A stretch of 64,000 nucleotides of DNA from Schistocephalus solidus (GCA_017591395.1 WEDG01000884.1:62001-126000), one strand, 5' to 3'; positions 1-12,527 are shown, counted from the stretch's first letter. Notes: generated by a model not told the origin, from the sequence alone. Translations and numbers: made by a program.

Positions 1-2193
1 CTTGCTTAAACTGATTGGCATGTGAGCGCTCAGCCAAAATTAACAAAAGGATTGCGAAATAGTTGGATCCACTTGTAAGCATTTAGGAAGTATTTAAATG
101 TTGGTCTCTTGTGTTTCTGAAGGCAATTGGTGAAACAAGGATGTTGAGTGAAACTGCTTTTGTATGGTCTCTCGAATATTATCGGTCTTTAAACCCTATA
201 AATCGTGAGTCCGTTGTCCCCTCATCTGTTTCAGCAAACGTTAAGATAATTAAAAAAGCCATAAAATCGGTGAGAACTTAAATTGTTTTACCAAATTAAG
301 GTAAAGAACGTAAACCAGAGGCAGAGAGTTGGCACAGTATCGGCGGATCTCGCGTGTCTGGAATTATAACTTGTGCCTTCTGGTAAATATTTGTGAAGAT
401 TATTTTTTCCGTTATGTACTCGAGACAATTTAGAAACGTTTTTCAACTAGATAAACAGTTTAACATTGAGTATAACGAAGAAAGGCATGAAAATAAGAAC
501 GGCGCACCCATTCGGTAACATGGCACAAATATCCAGGGATTTCAGTGTTTGCGTTAAGGTTTGGTTTAGACTGTAGTTCAGGAATTAGGTTCAGGTTAGA
601 TTTAGGTGTAGGTTAGGAAGAGGTTTTGGGTTAACGTTAATGTCGGGATACAAATGTGAACAATGAAATATTTACCAATCCTTGGATAGTTTGAGAAGCC
701 ACATGTATTATCAGAGGTTTCTATTTCCGCTTGTTAAATTAATCGAGGTGCATTTAACGTGTATAGTTACGTATATTTTATTTGTTGTGTAAACTGAATG
801 CCTTACTTTCCCTTTTGTGCATTTTTCACGGAAAACCACAATTTTCGTGAAGTCCTTAGTTTGAAGTTAGGTCGATTTTGTCTAAAAAAATACTTAAATA
901 TTCTGTAAACGATACTGACATTTGTGTATCAGTTTACGTATTACAAGGTCACACATATACGTATTTTAGGTTACAATATGTACCGGTTAGCCCACAAATG
1001 TTGAGCACAACGCAATTTCCATTAAGGCAAAAAATATGATATGTTGATTAAATTTAGGAAATTGTTAAAGATGCCATGCAATTCAAACATTTTTTGAAAA
1101 AAAAATAAAACAAATTGCCAAATTTTAAATTGTGCACTTGACCGTAAATGGATTAATCTCTCTAGCTCCTTTCTCCAAAATAATAATAAGTTAATAAGTT
1201 TTATTCCAATAAAGGAAATTTTGAAACAAAATTTTTCTTCAACCTAACTAAAACAATCTTTAAATGAAGCATCCCACCAATTTATCAAATTTAAGTATCG
1301 TAAGAAAAGTAGGAATAGTGTAGCACTACTGTCAAGCGTCTCAGCTGGATATTTTGTTGGTATGATATGCATGATAAATAAAATCCATGTTCCATAGTAA
1401 TCGTCATAACGATAATATTTAGTTACTATATTGTGGTTGAAATTCTGTATAGTGAATTTTCAATGGCATAGGACATTGGAAAAATATGATAAAAGTATTT
1501 TAGAATACGCAATCCTATTTACAGATGATATTTCAAATTCCTATGAAGGCTGAAAAAGGCAGAAAAGATTTGTTTCGTCTGCACGGGAATGTGACTTATA
1601 CTTAAATATCAAGCAAAATACTTCAGCATGAATCTCTTTTATATAGAATGGCTTTCAATTTACTCAATTTTTGAATAGATATATGTAAATGCAACCCATC
1701 AAAGAGGACAATTCTAGATAAAATGTGTAGGAGTCAGCTGAACTAAGCACAATACGGAGCTAAAAGATCATATCTACGGCTCTCATTCAGAACAACAGCA
1801 TAAGACTATTTAATTTATGCTGAAGTGAGGCCACGTTTTAAGCAAAACCATCACAACTAATGATCCCCAATATAATAATAAATGTAGGCAAATTAAACAA
1901 GGCAGATGATGCCTTACAACCATAGCGTTTAATATAAACAACAAATATTTAGCGGTAAGTATTTGATATTTTGTGTGTTAAGATCAATTTTATCGCATGT
2001 TTATGGGTATATTGGTGACTGGAACTGTGCAGTCCTGCAACTATCTGCTGAAATTCCAATATATTTTATTAACTCTTTGGTTTTGTGGTAATATGTAGAA
2101 ATGATATATAAAACGTGAGATTATGGACGTATTTCCAAAGATTCTTACTTTCATAGCTCGGATGCTATTTGAATTGATAAGGTCCTGATCCCC
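1..2193. other. AT-rich non-coding DNA
   Basis: I see no coding exon, RNA gene or recognisable transposon here. The base composition is AT-rich with many short A and T runs, as expected of intergenic or intronic DNA. The only pattern noted is a G/T-rich patch around 555-635 with several irregular TTAGG-like words. Confidence 0.6.
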
Positions 2194-2775
2194 TTGGCAT
2201 TTCTTCAACAAAAGCGGGAATATTTGAGAAAGTCACCTACGCAAAACATTGTAAGATTTAAGGGCTATCTGAAAGTGAGAACAATGAACGCAGGTGTGGT
2301 ATTATCTGGGAATGATTTGAAAGTCTCTTCAAAGTGCAATCAGTTTTGTGGTAAAGTCACCTGCTTTTGCTTGGAGTTGGTCCACGTGCATGAGACTAAA
2401 CCCACAAACAGAATGTTGCTGATTATCAGGTGCCTGGCAGATGTTTCAGTTCGTAATCAAACTGCACCTGTTGTTGAGAACGTGACAAAATCCGTTTTTC
2501 CTTTCCCACGTGCTCTGGAAGGGTTGTTTTGTATTCCAAAGTTACTTTTACAAACCAGATTTTTTATTATTCGGAATAAGTCTGTATTTTTACGCATTGT
2601 ATGTTGTTATTTTCCTTCTAAAACTATCGCTTCTAGTATATTTTTGGGTGGAATGCCATTTAACGCAAATTGCCTTTACTTTGCCAAAAAGCCTACAGAC
2701 TGCAGTAAAAGCACTTACAGGAATATGATTTGGTTTCAACGTAGTCTTGCTCAAGTGAGGATATATTTATCTTAG
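2194..2775 (+). other. Long open frame of unknown status (193 codons)
   Basis: This frame stays open for 193 codons in AT-rich DNA. That is longer than most chance frames here and it is not explained by any mobile element I recognise. The nominal first codon is TTG; the first internal ATG is at about 2284. The translation is rich in Cys, Phe, Ile and Lys and shows no domain, signal peptide or clear transmembrane segment. A hydrophobic stretch near residues 125-155 is compositional rather than convincing. No strong splice acceptor or donor frames it. It may be chance, a decayed element, or an exon of a lineage-specific gene. I do not recognise it. Confidence 0.2.
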
Positions 2776-3067
2776 ATAGGACAAATTGCAGTGCAAAACG
2801 CATTTAACTTTATGAAAAAGTAACTTTAGAAATTTCTTCTGTTTAGAATCTTTACGGCTTATCATTCTATGTATTGTAAATCAAGCTCTATATGTTCGAA
2901 GCAAACATATAGCGAAAACAGTTTTTAAAAATATGCATGCCTTATTACACTGTGACATTCCGCTTCTAAAAATTAACTCAATCTGAACATCTGGCTGCTC
3001 GGAAGGTCGTATCCTTTTGTGAACTTACCATATTCTTACTGGGCAATTTCTTAGGTAAGTAGGCGCT

Positions 3068-3365
3068 AACCGATCGGTCACAGGACTCAATCATCCCGTT
3101 GTGCCTTAGGGCTCATTAACGAGCCCCACCAGCAGCCATGTACTTACCCAAAATTAATATTCCCGATCGCAACCGGCAAGACAATGACCTTGTGGCGCAG
3201 TAGGTAGAGCGTTCGACTTCTAACCAACAGGTCGCGAGTTCGAGCCTTGGGCGCTGCAGCACCTGTGGTTGGGTATGGCTAGCTGATAACGGCTCATAAG
3301 CCAGAAATGGCAATTCCAGTCTCCCTTGTCTTTGTCGGTCATGGTATCCTGGGCAATTTTTGTAC
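3068..3365 (+). repeat. tRNA-derived SINE, copy 1
   Basis: A tRNA-like core carries an A-box-like word at 3192-3203 (TGGCGCAGTAGG) and a B-box-like word at 3237-3246 (AGTTCGAGCC), with TTCTAA in the anticodon-loop position, which resembles a tRNA-Arg(UCU) ancestor. The anticodon and acceptor stems do not pair well, so it is not a working tRNA gene. The leader (GGACTCAATCATCCCG through CAGCAGCC) and the 3' body (CCAGAAATGGCAATTCCAG, CCCTTGTCTTTGTCGG) recur at 22648-22860 and 29350-29995, which shows a dispersed family. Confidence 0.75.
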
Positions 3366-5369
3366 TACGTCTAATAAAACATTATTTTAATTAATTAAGA
3401 CGTTACCTAGTATTTTATAACAGTACTTCCAACGTCTTTCTATCACAAATTTTCATTATCTATGACCACTCACATTTGCTGCTCACAGAATTTCAAATAC
3501 CTAGTTTAGTTTAGTTGCAATTCCATGTCCGTACTGTGCTGAAACTACGCGTTATTAATTAGTTAGGCTTCGATTATACAGCTGATCAATCATTTCGGAA
3601 GATAACAGTAAATCGTTGTATTTAGGCAACAGCATTTTCTGCAGTAGTATGCGTGTGTGGGCGAAACATCAATATTCTACGCCTTTATACTACTCAATCG
3701 AAACCCAGTAAATTTGCAAACACATGAGGTACTTTTGAATAAGCAGCTTTCCAGCCGCCTGCAACACCTATACTCTGTAAACAATCACTCAATTAATTTT
3801 CAGTGATGTTGCAAATTTAAATAGATTTTATAGGAAAGATCTATCAAAATATTCCTATTTGTAATCTTTTAGTAGAGGGTTACAACGTCTTATAGTTTTC
3901 AACTTATAAGAAATACAGTTTTCGGTTTTTAAAATGGTTTTAAATTCCTGATTAATTTTTAACCCAACCTACTGTTACACCTGAATACCATGCTTTAAAA
4001 CTAAAAGAGATGTATTTTCCGCGTTCGAAAAATCATAAATTTCTATATGCTATTAAGTAGAAGTCACAAATAATTCATAAACTTTCCCAATGGATATGGA
4101 TCACCTTGTATAATTTATAAGCCACATTTATACATGAACGGATACAATTCTTGATGAATGTGCTTTCAACTCCAAATATATTTTATGCACAACGTAGGCA
4201 AAAGTGTTCTTTTTGTGCTTCTTTGATGACATACAACACCTTCCTCGTAGTTTGTACATAAAGAAAGGGTATATTTAGATTGATAAATAGTTTTAATTTC
4301 CTGAATATTTTTGTTCTTGATGTTCCTTAGCGTTTGTGTTTATTTCTAGGCTACAAGCTGTATGCATTCCAGTTAGGGATGATTATACATTCCTTCACGC
4401 CTATAAGCAGCTATTGTTTAGCTTTTATAGACAAATTTTCAATGGATATGAACTGTGTTCTTTAAATCATGACGGACCTTATAAGGCGGAGAGATATGAC
4501 GCAATTTCAGTGAAATTTTATGGTTTAAAAATCTCATAATTAGAAACTATTTGAAAGTGAAATAAAGCCTTTCATCAGGTAGACAAAATTAAGGAAGACG
4601 TGATTAGTTGTCAGCTGAGTAGAAGAAAGGATACTTTTGTGTATGTTTCATCTAGAACATGGTTGAATCTATAAAAGAATCGGAAATCAATAGGAAAATG
4701 CATGCTATATATGAAGGCATTTTTTACTGAGTGTGTTTTTAGAGAAGGCCTAAAAGAAGTGCATTCAAAAGCCGGAATCTCGGTGTATCCGAATTATTAC
4801 GGTATCATGCCAAAAGGCGGTTGATCGTACAAACCCACTGAAATAATCTTTCCTAATTGAAAACGGATAACGGAAATTCTGTTTTATTTGCATGAGATCA
4901 GTCACTCACTGTACATATCAATTCTCCTACCGCACCTTACTTTTAACGATAAGGAAACAAAATCAAGGACCCTGGCTCTGAGGATTGGCATGGTCAACGT
5001 TAACAAGAGAGAGAGCTACGCTTTATTTTAAAAGTAAAATTCCAAAAATTTCAGCAAAAAAGTCCTCATTGACCGTGAAGAAATCGTTCTTAAATGCGTC
5101 TCAAAATATCGATCAATTTATACTTCCTTGAAAATGGTGCCAGCGTCGTGCGCTGATGACCTCATTTTTGGTGTTCGCATAAACAAATAGGGTTAAAATT
5201 ATATTCGAGGATTCACATGCGAATGGAAAGCAGAAAAGATGGCGACTCAATTTCAAAAGTCCGCCCATAACCCATTGATGTGTGTCAAACATTATCTAGG
5301 TCACTGATCTCCCTCGGTGAAAGTGCCATGAAGGCAACACTAAGCAGAAACCATTGTAACGTGATTCTC
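3366..5369. other. Non-coding DNA
   Basis: AT-rich sequence without a supported gene. A 67-codon open frame near 4336-4539 has no recognisable features, and I treat it as chance. Confidence 0.5.
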
Positions 5370-5480
5370 AACCTCTAATAATTCAAGTATATTCAGGAGT
5401 CAGACTGATTTATCCCATCAGGCTGTGATCTTTCCAAGCTGCGACGCATTGCATCTCGCGGGAGCTTAAATTGATTCTGA
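5370..5480 (+). repeat. Diverged fragment of dispersed repeat family B
   Basis: The stretch around 5410-5450 (TTATCCCATCAGGCTG, then a CTTTCCAAGC-like segment) matches in order the segments at 30862-30920 and 62647-62700. It is a short, strongly diverged copy of the family whose best copies lie at 62340-63040. Confidence 0.4.
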
Positions 5481-5861
5481 TTTATTAGAGTACGAAAAAT
5501 GTTGAGTTCCCGTGAAGATAGTTTTCCCGCACTCGGGCTCACACCCTTAGGCCCTTAATTGCAGAAGGTGACTGTATAAACATGTCACAAAATTGTGAGT
5601 AGGCTGGTTAGTTAAGCCAGGCAGAGCTTCAGCTGTGCCAAAAGGGCTTCTTTCGCACTTCCTGGACCAAGATATACCGAATGTTATACATAAAGCATGA
5701 ATGCGAAGGCCGTAATCCAGGGATCAATTTTCGAAACGCTTATCGCAGTTGATGAGCATCAGAGCTCTTTTGGTTTGAGGGCCATAGACTGCCATGAGAT
5801 TGCGAAATCATAATTAATTTCCTCGCGACACGCGTCCTCATGAATTGCTTTACCAATTGCC

Positions 5862-6046
5862 TCAATTGCTGCGGAACCAAGCTTCGTGATCAGAGGAAAA
5901 CAGTTTTGTTCGCCTCGGATTTCTCACGGGGTCATCGACCAAGTGTGGTTCCTGACCGTGTGTAGGACTGAGGACATCATTAGCATTGAAACTGATATTC
6001 TGAGGTTTATTTTGTTGCGCCTCAACAGTGGCAATCGTCTTCGGAG
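5862..6046 (-). CDS. Candidate 3'-terminal exon, unknown protein
   Basis: On the minus strand a pyrimidine-rich stretch ending in AG lies just above 6046. It is followed by an open frame of about 61 codons ending in TGA at 5862. The translation is hydrophilic, with a run of Asn/Gln/Lys residues, a THGQEPHLVDD segment and a basic NPRRTK stretch near the end. It looks more like protein than the AT-rich surroundings and matches no mobile element I recognise. No upstream exon was found. It could equally be chance or an old repeat. Confidence 0.25.
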
Positions 6047-6099
6047 CTTCAGTTAAGATGAGACGGATACTCACGCTATTATTATTATTTATTCTACAG

Positions 6100-9000
6100 A
6101 TCTGGTGAGCACTTCCAATTTATCGGAACAGTTAAGTGTATCCACTATTAAAGCATTTTATTGACTTTGTGTTTCGTACCTTGTGGACACTTATAGGGAC
6201 CAGCTTCAGTCTCATTTTGGAGAGAGGAAAATGTTTGCATGTTTGGTCATCACAATACCTTGAACTGGTCTTTATTATATCACACTGGGCACGCCTGCAA
6301 ATGAAAACATAGTCTGCCAGCTGCTAGTTGCACAGATTAGTGTGGATTCGTGTCACCCTATAGCTGGTGGAAAGTCCAAACGTGTTGAGTAGGATACTAT
6401 GATTTTCTGTACAGGCTTGTAGGTGGAAAAGGTCATTTGAGAAGTTGTCGGTCTCCCATTGATTAACATTTCTCCCATATGATCGCGATGATGGAAGGGG
6501 GTCTTCGTATAACTTATGTATCGCGCTAACAGAACTGGTCATCCAAATAAGGTGTATTCACCGACGGAAATGGAAAATATTTTTCCACGGATATGCAGGC
6601 CACACTCTATGAATTTCGTGGACATTATTAGAAAGGAAAGGGATTTTTTCACGACATTTTTTCAAGTGGTAAAACACTGCAATATTATGTTGCTCTGCCT
6701 GAGGATTTTTCTTTAAAAAGAAGTTAGTAGCAGAAACTACATGTCAGCCATTAATTTGGTGTTGATAGTGAGACGGGCCTTTATTCTGTTCACAGGTAGT
6801 TTTGTGTTATAAAGCAAATAGAAGGCAGAGAGGTACACTTTTTGTAGGGGTGGGGAAATATAAGGGGTGCTGCAAGGCGCAGATGAGCGGGTTTTTGCAA
6901 GCGATTTTCCAAGACCAAGTTATATGTTAATCTTTAAATAAGCAATCATGGACAGCTGCAAATAAGGGAGTGTAAGGGAATAATTATTGTACACGCTATC
7001 GCAGCCGCTAGTATCAAGAACTGTTGCAATAGGAACGTTTAGCGTTAAGGCAACTCTTTTAGGCTACCTAATGAATTTGATTCACAATCATATCGTATCC
7101 GGTGACTTCATCCACTACATTTGCATGCATTTTCTCACCTGGTTGAACAATGACATACATTTACAAACAACGTAGCCTGCTCTGAAACACTGCTTGAATA
7201 AATACTTAGGCCGGAATTGTAGCAAACAACACTGCAAAACCGACCGCAGCAAAGCCATTCTTAAACCTGTAAGTCAACGCCAGTTACCTCAGTTCTTACT
7301 GCATCACCCTAGACAGGAGAAATTCCCTTCCGCTCAATTCCTACCAAGGTATATCTCAAAATATATCCTCAATTACTTCTTTTCATTTTCCTACAGGGTA
7401 TTTAACTTAACGGAAACGAATTGTTTATATTTAAATATCTTAATTATGATCTTAATCGATTAAAGCTTCTTTTTGAATGGCCAAATAAAACGATTTAGCA
7501 TCAGCTTCATTAGATTGAACATCAAATGCTTATTCTAAGTTACTATCATACAACTGAAGTTAGGTAGTGTTTTTGCTCATCTGCCATTTTTCAAATTTGA
7601 TATAAAGGGGCTTACAAGAAATTGGCCTCAAGGTAAGATCGCGGCTACATCTCATAATTTTTCATACAATAGCGTTTAAATGGAGTAACGTGCATCTTAA
7701 GAGTACATGCGTAGCTAGCAATTTTTTTATCCCAAGTACCCTAAGTGATTGTGTTGCCCCATCGAGTAAGAATGTACTTCTTTCCTTCAGATTGAATTCT
7801 TTATGTTATCGTTATATTATATTGCCTTGCGATAGCTACACGATAATAGTAAACATTCGGTATTTCGAGATTGCCGAGGTTCGCTTTTAGATGTCGTAGG
7901 GGTGCCAATTACGCATGACAATATCAAACCCATTTAACTGCATTGAATTTGAAACTAAAACCATCTAAATATTTCGGGATGTTCGAGGTGTCTGATGGAT
8001 TCGTTTACTTCAACCTCTGACTTGAAGAGGGGCCAAATAGTGAAGTACAGAAATTACCTTGAAAGAAGCTACCGTCCCTAAAAAATTATCTTATCATCAG
8101 TGTGAAAACGAAGTTTCGCATAAACCAACTAGAGTGCTCATGAAAGGTTACCTTGTGGGGGAAAAAAATGCAGCGTTGCGTGGTAACCAAATGATTTTCA
8201 ACTAGATGCCGGTTATCTCTTCACACCAAATGAATAACCTGCCGAAATTTTGAACAAAACAGTCCTACAAATGAATGCTCCTGTTGGGAAATGTTTTAAA
8301 TCAAACATGTTTCAAAGCAGAACTACAAGTTTCTACCTTATTGAGGATGTTACTTTAGAAAGCCATAGAATTACTGAAGCGAAAATGCCGAGACCGGTGG
8401 AAGTCTTTGAGCCAAAACGCCAACATGGGATGCATTCTGCAAAGTGGCATAACTTTGGCTTTGATCGGAGAGCTACCTGGATAAACATCTTCGTTTAAGC
8501 GGTCAGACCTCCTATACATAGGAAAACATACCTCATTAATCGCAACAAGTGATTTGGACTTGGAATCCATAAATGACCTAATTTCTGACGCTCTCAGAAG
8601 ATCTGCAGGCATACAGGCTGTGCAAAAGTGGCATGTTGAAGCCGGCACAGTAAAAAAGCAAACATAAAAGCAAATATCGCTAAAGAAAACATGGAGTTAG
8701 CTATACAGAAAAAATCTCAACCTTATGAACAGTGGCAAAACCATCAAAAGACAATGAAAACTTGAGAAACCCAGTGGTGCTAAAATTACCCTTTCTGGTA
8801 TTAATCGCTTGGCATTTGCATTCAAACCATAGTTGATAGGCAAGTAATCGCATCACAGGAGAAGTTTTATGAGAGTCCAAGTATAACTCTTCAATCCGTT
8901 ATCGAATGCAGCCTTTAATGTGATCTTAAGACCTAGTTAACACCTTAATATCACGTTAAGATTTTTATCCATATGTTCTTGTATTTGGCCTTTGTTGTTA

Positions 9001-9370
9001 TTGTTGCACAAATTCCAGGGGTACAATTTGAGCTTACGAGGAGAGGCTAATAATCTAGCCGACTAAATTGAAAACTATACCTTAAACCAAGGAATAGACA
9101 GGAAGACGGAATTTTTAAGAAGTGCGTCATTCTTGTCAACTAATACTGAGCTGGCTTTCAATAACTTATGACAACAAAAGTCAGTGATAATGCATATTCA
9201 ACGCATATGAAATCTCAAAAATTAACTGTCATGATGGGATAAAGTTTCAAGAATTGTGTATTTTAATTTACCGACCTCCTCCTAAACTACTATTAAGATT
9301 CGAGACTGCAAAAAAATGAAAGATTTCCCAAGCGTACCGATCTTTATTTTTTTCTATTTCTTACTAAAAA
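6100..9370. other. Non-coding DNA with only weak open frames
   Basis: Mostly AT-rich and unique. A slightly GC-richer island at 8250-8650 carries overlapping frames on both strands (82 codons plus, 97 codons minus). The minus frame reads smoothly, but I recognise no family and see no convincing splice sites. Nothing else is supported. Confidence 0.45.
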
Positions 9371-12340
9371 TCAATGAATTAGAGCAACGTAAATATGGAA
9401 GTATTGTTTTCCCGGAATAAATTGCAACAAGGCAATGGCGATGAAATAAGCAGAATTTAATGACGTCATAACATTTCGCGCCCTCTTATTCAACTGCATA
9501 CGGTCATTTCCTATTAACAAGTCAAGATAAACTGTCCAATTATGAATCGACCTAGAGGATGAAACGCGATAAGTAAACAAAGCGTAATCTGTGTGTCTGA
9601 TGCATGCGGTTTCACATGGCGAGAGTGACAAGAGGGGAGGAAAACTGATCGTAGCAAAACAGTTCAGATTTTGTCAAAACGTGTCAAGCGTGATTGCCAG
9701 CAGCGCGCGGGATAACTTTCAGTAATGAGGGGGAGGGGGAAGGCAGAATGGGAGGAGGGGCGTGAAGGTGGGTTTCGTCTATTATCAGTCCTGCCCATGG
9801 CAGTGCGAAGTTGATCACATGAGTCAGCTGCTTACAGAGTTCTGGTTTTCGTCTGCGTATTGCGGCTGCCTCCGTGTAGCGCAGGAGACGCTCAGTCGTC
9901 GCCCGAAATACGACTTTAAATGCAGCCATTGGGTCTACCATGTGGCCAGTGTCCGCTAGGTACTTTGTAATTAAACACCTGGGTATCTTATTGTCCGCCT
10001 TTGGTAGCCATTTTGGCATGCGTTTAGCTGACTGAGTTGCCAACTGCCTTTGCGTGCGCCCAATGTATTTGCATCCGCAACTACATGTAAACTCATTAAT
10101 ACAATTTGACGTGGCGTGCATAGGCAGAATGTCTTTGGTCGTTGTAACTGGAATAGTCGTTGTGGTGCTTATAAACAACAACTAGGAGTCGGCGTCCGTT
10201 CATTCAATCCTGCATCGAAGTCATCGCTTTATCACATTTGACATATTATCACCTTTAAAAGGGAAAAAAGATGCTTACCAGCTTTCTTGGAACGGATATT
10301 TTGGTAAGACTTTCTTCTATGAGACGTTGATACGTATTGATATATTTCCCCGAATACCCGTTTTCAAGATAGATATCCTTAAGAAAAGTGATTTGATCAT
10401 CGATCGTATCTGATGAAAAAATTCTAGTGGTTTAAGTGAACAGGCACAAAACCGAATTTCAAGTTCTCTGAATTGGAACGAAATTGATAAAATGTATGTT
10501 TTGATCTTTCCAAGTGGTTTTTCAATAGATGGACCTCTGAATGGAACCATATGCCCGCCAACGTACAAAAACGTCTAAGAAAGACAATGCACTATGTTTC
10601 TCATGCTCGATCGTAAACTTCATATTTGTGTGTGTTTTTTTCATGACCTACAGTAGTAATTCCCTATCTGTTGGCCTGTTGTCTATGGCGAAAATGTCAT
10701 CCACATATCGTTCATAGAATGTTTGGTTGTTGTACGTTTTGGCCGTATTTTCACTTGAGGTTTGACATGACGATTTCCGTTAGGACTGGTCCTAATCTAC
10801 TACCCCTAGCTCCACCGTTGGTCTGTCAATAGAGCTGTCCTTTGCACAGGAATTGAACGTTTTTCGTGCATATTTGCAGTAGTTCCCGAAGTTGCTCGGG
10901 TTTCAGGCATGTATTGGCCGCATGTTTACAAATTTGATAATGGTTTCATCCAATGGTACGTTTGTTAACAGGCACTGCACGTCATGTGAGATCATGTGCT
11001 TATTAAGTAAAGTTTTTTTCATTTACTCGTCTACAAACGAGAAGGTTTTTTTTGTAGTGTAAGCAGCTAGGTGGCGTCCGATTGGTTGGATTTTTTGTAC
11101 TGACCGCAGGGCGAGTCTATTGTGCAGTGAATTCCTCATTGATAAAATTGGTCGTAACGGTACTCCTGGATTATGCAATTTGTGTAGCCCGTACAGTCTG
11201 CGAAAATGTGAACCTACGGGCTTAAGACATACGATCATGTTCTCGTCTATTATTTGCCTTTTAAGTATCGATTTAACCATTTTTCCAATGTGGTCTTGCA
11301 GTTCGTTTGTTTCTTTTTTCCCATGGATCTCAGAAGAAAATTTGCTAGACTCACTCAATACTGATTCCATCCTACTAATATAATCGGTCTTGTTTAGAAT
11401 CAAGAAACCGTTTCCCTTGGCAGTTCTCGAGATAACGACATGAGTGGTTTTACGTAGGTCATTTAGATCCGAGAGGGGTTGCTTCGTTAAACGTGAGTGC
11501 TGCGTAACCGAGGATGTTCTGTACTGATAAGCGATATCAAAAAATTTCGTCTGACGTTGGCCTTAGGTCTGATAACTGGTGACATAGGTTTTTAAATTAC
11601 GCTTTAGTCTCTTTCGGGTCTATTTTGTTGGTTTACAAAATTTGAGCCATAATGAAAGGGCTTCGGCTTGCAGTTAAGTCAGTGTTAAATCCGATATGTT
11701 AACAAAGTAGTCATATTGATTTAATGAAAACGATTCATCTACAGGTTTTGCGCAAATTAACGTGATTTTATCAGCACGGAACGATTGGCTCATCTTGGCT
11801 TGCAAGTTTGAATCATGTCTAACGAACAATAACCAACCTATTGGGCTCACTGAATCCATCACATGCTTTGAATAGTCTAATTGGCAGTGTAAATGTGAGA
11901 GTTAATATTCACATTCCTCTGTCTTCAAAAGGGTGAGACGGTAGAGGGTTTGTAGGGCGGGGCGTAGGGCAACGATTCGGAGGGTCTTACTTAGTTGGTA
12001 GGTGTAAGTTGCAGTTAATCACGCAGTTAATCGCACTTGACGCATTTTGGCTCATACCTGAACTGGTTTGCTTAGATAAGTTTTCCCCCCTTTCCACTCT
12101 CACCATCTGAAACATTATGTATCAGACTCACAATTTATGCTTTGTTTAGATATCAGGTTTCATCTCTTTAGGTCGATGTATACTTGGACAGTTTGTCTTG
12201 AATTATTAATAAATAATGACCGTATGCAGTTGGATATGAAGTCGCGGAATTTTATGACGTCATTAAATTCTGCTTATATTGTTGCTTTTGCCTTGTTCAG
12301 TGTACATATGTTACTTATACATGCGCATTTGACCGATGCG
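9371..12340 (-). mobile_element. Penelope-like retroelement with inverted flanking repeats
   Basis: The interval holds a minus-strand Penelope-like ORF (see the pseudogene entry) enclosed by an inverted repeat of roughly 330 bp. Sequence 12010-12340 on the plus strand matches the reverse complement of about 9371-9700, including the shared word GACCGTATGCAGTTG and a shared ATGACGTCATTAAATTCTGC. Penelope-like elements are known to carry pLTR repeats that may be direct or inverted. The arms differ at many positions, so the insertion is old. Confidence 0.75.
9684..11900 (-). pseudogene. Penelope-like reverse transcriptase with GIY-YIG endonuclease (decayed)
   Basis: This is the single ORF of a Penelope-like element, a reverse transcriptase related to telomerase followed by a GIY-YIG nuclease. 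Reading down the minus strand across several frames, I see an N-terminal region (about 11640-11860), then the diagnostic block YGLHKLHNPGVPLRPI near 11150, and NVPLDETI near 10950. The catalytic YVDD is at 10696-10707, followed by an LSFLDV block and the long YIYxxxxW-like thumb region. The C-terminus (9690-10130) has CSCGCKYIGRT, the GIY-YIG-type core with zinc-like cysteines, then TGH and a final ALPW motif typical of the family. Stops and frameshifts split it into many pieces, so no full protein can be made. Confidence 0.88.
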
Positions 12341-12527
12341 GGACTTGCCGTTGGCATACGGTGAGCTTGTTGAAGATACTAACCGGTAGAGCTTTGTCCA
12401 CGAATTCTTGGACCCTGGTTTGCAGTCTTCCTCTCTGAACGCTATGAGTATATGGCAATGCATACGTATAGTGCGGCGTCTCTTTAACAATTATTGCACA
12501 TTGTCTAGTAAACATCGTTTGGAGCAA
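12315..12527 (-). other. Coding-like open frame beside the Penelope element
   Basis: A 70-codon minus-strand frame starts just outside the Penelope element and overlaps its flank by about 25 bp. The translation is evenly mixed (TPHYTYALPY, RGRLQTRVQEFVDKALP) and reads like protein. An AG preceded by AT-rich sequence lies above 12527, but its pyrimidine tract is poor. It might be a host exon interrupted by the insertion, or part of an older element. I recognise no family. Confidence 0.25.

Noticed and set aside
2510..2728. 72-codon plus frame overlapping the 193-codon frame
   Set aside because: Hydrophobic, AT-driven translation in another frame of the same segment; no independent support.
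3186..3250. tRNA-Arg gene
   Set aside because: A and B boxes are present but anticodon and acceptor stems do not pair and the segment is part of a multi-copy SINE.
8250..8650. Overlapping frames on both strands that might be a small gene
   Set aside because: No splice sites, no motif, and neither strand clearly better; kept only as a remark in the non-coding entry.
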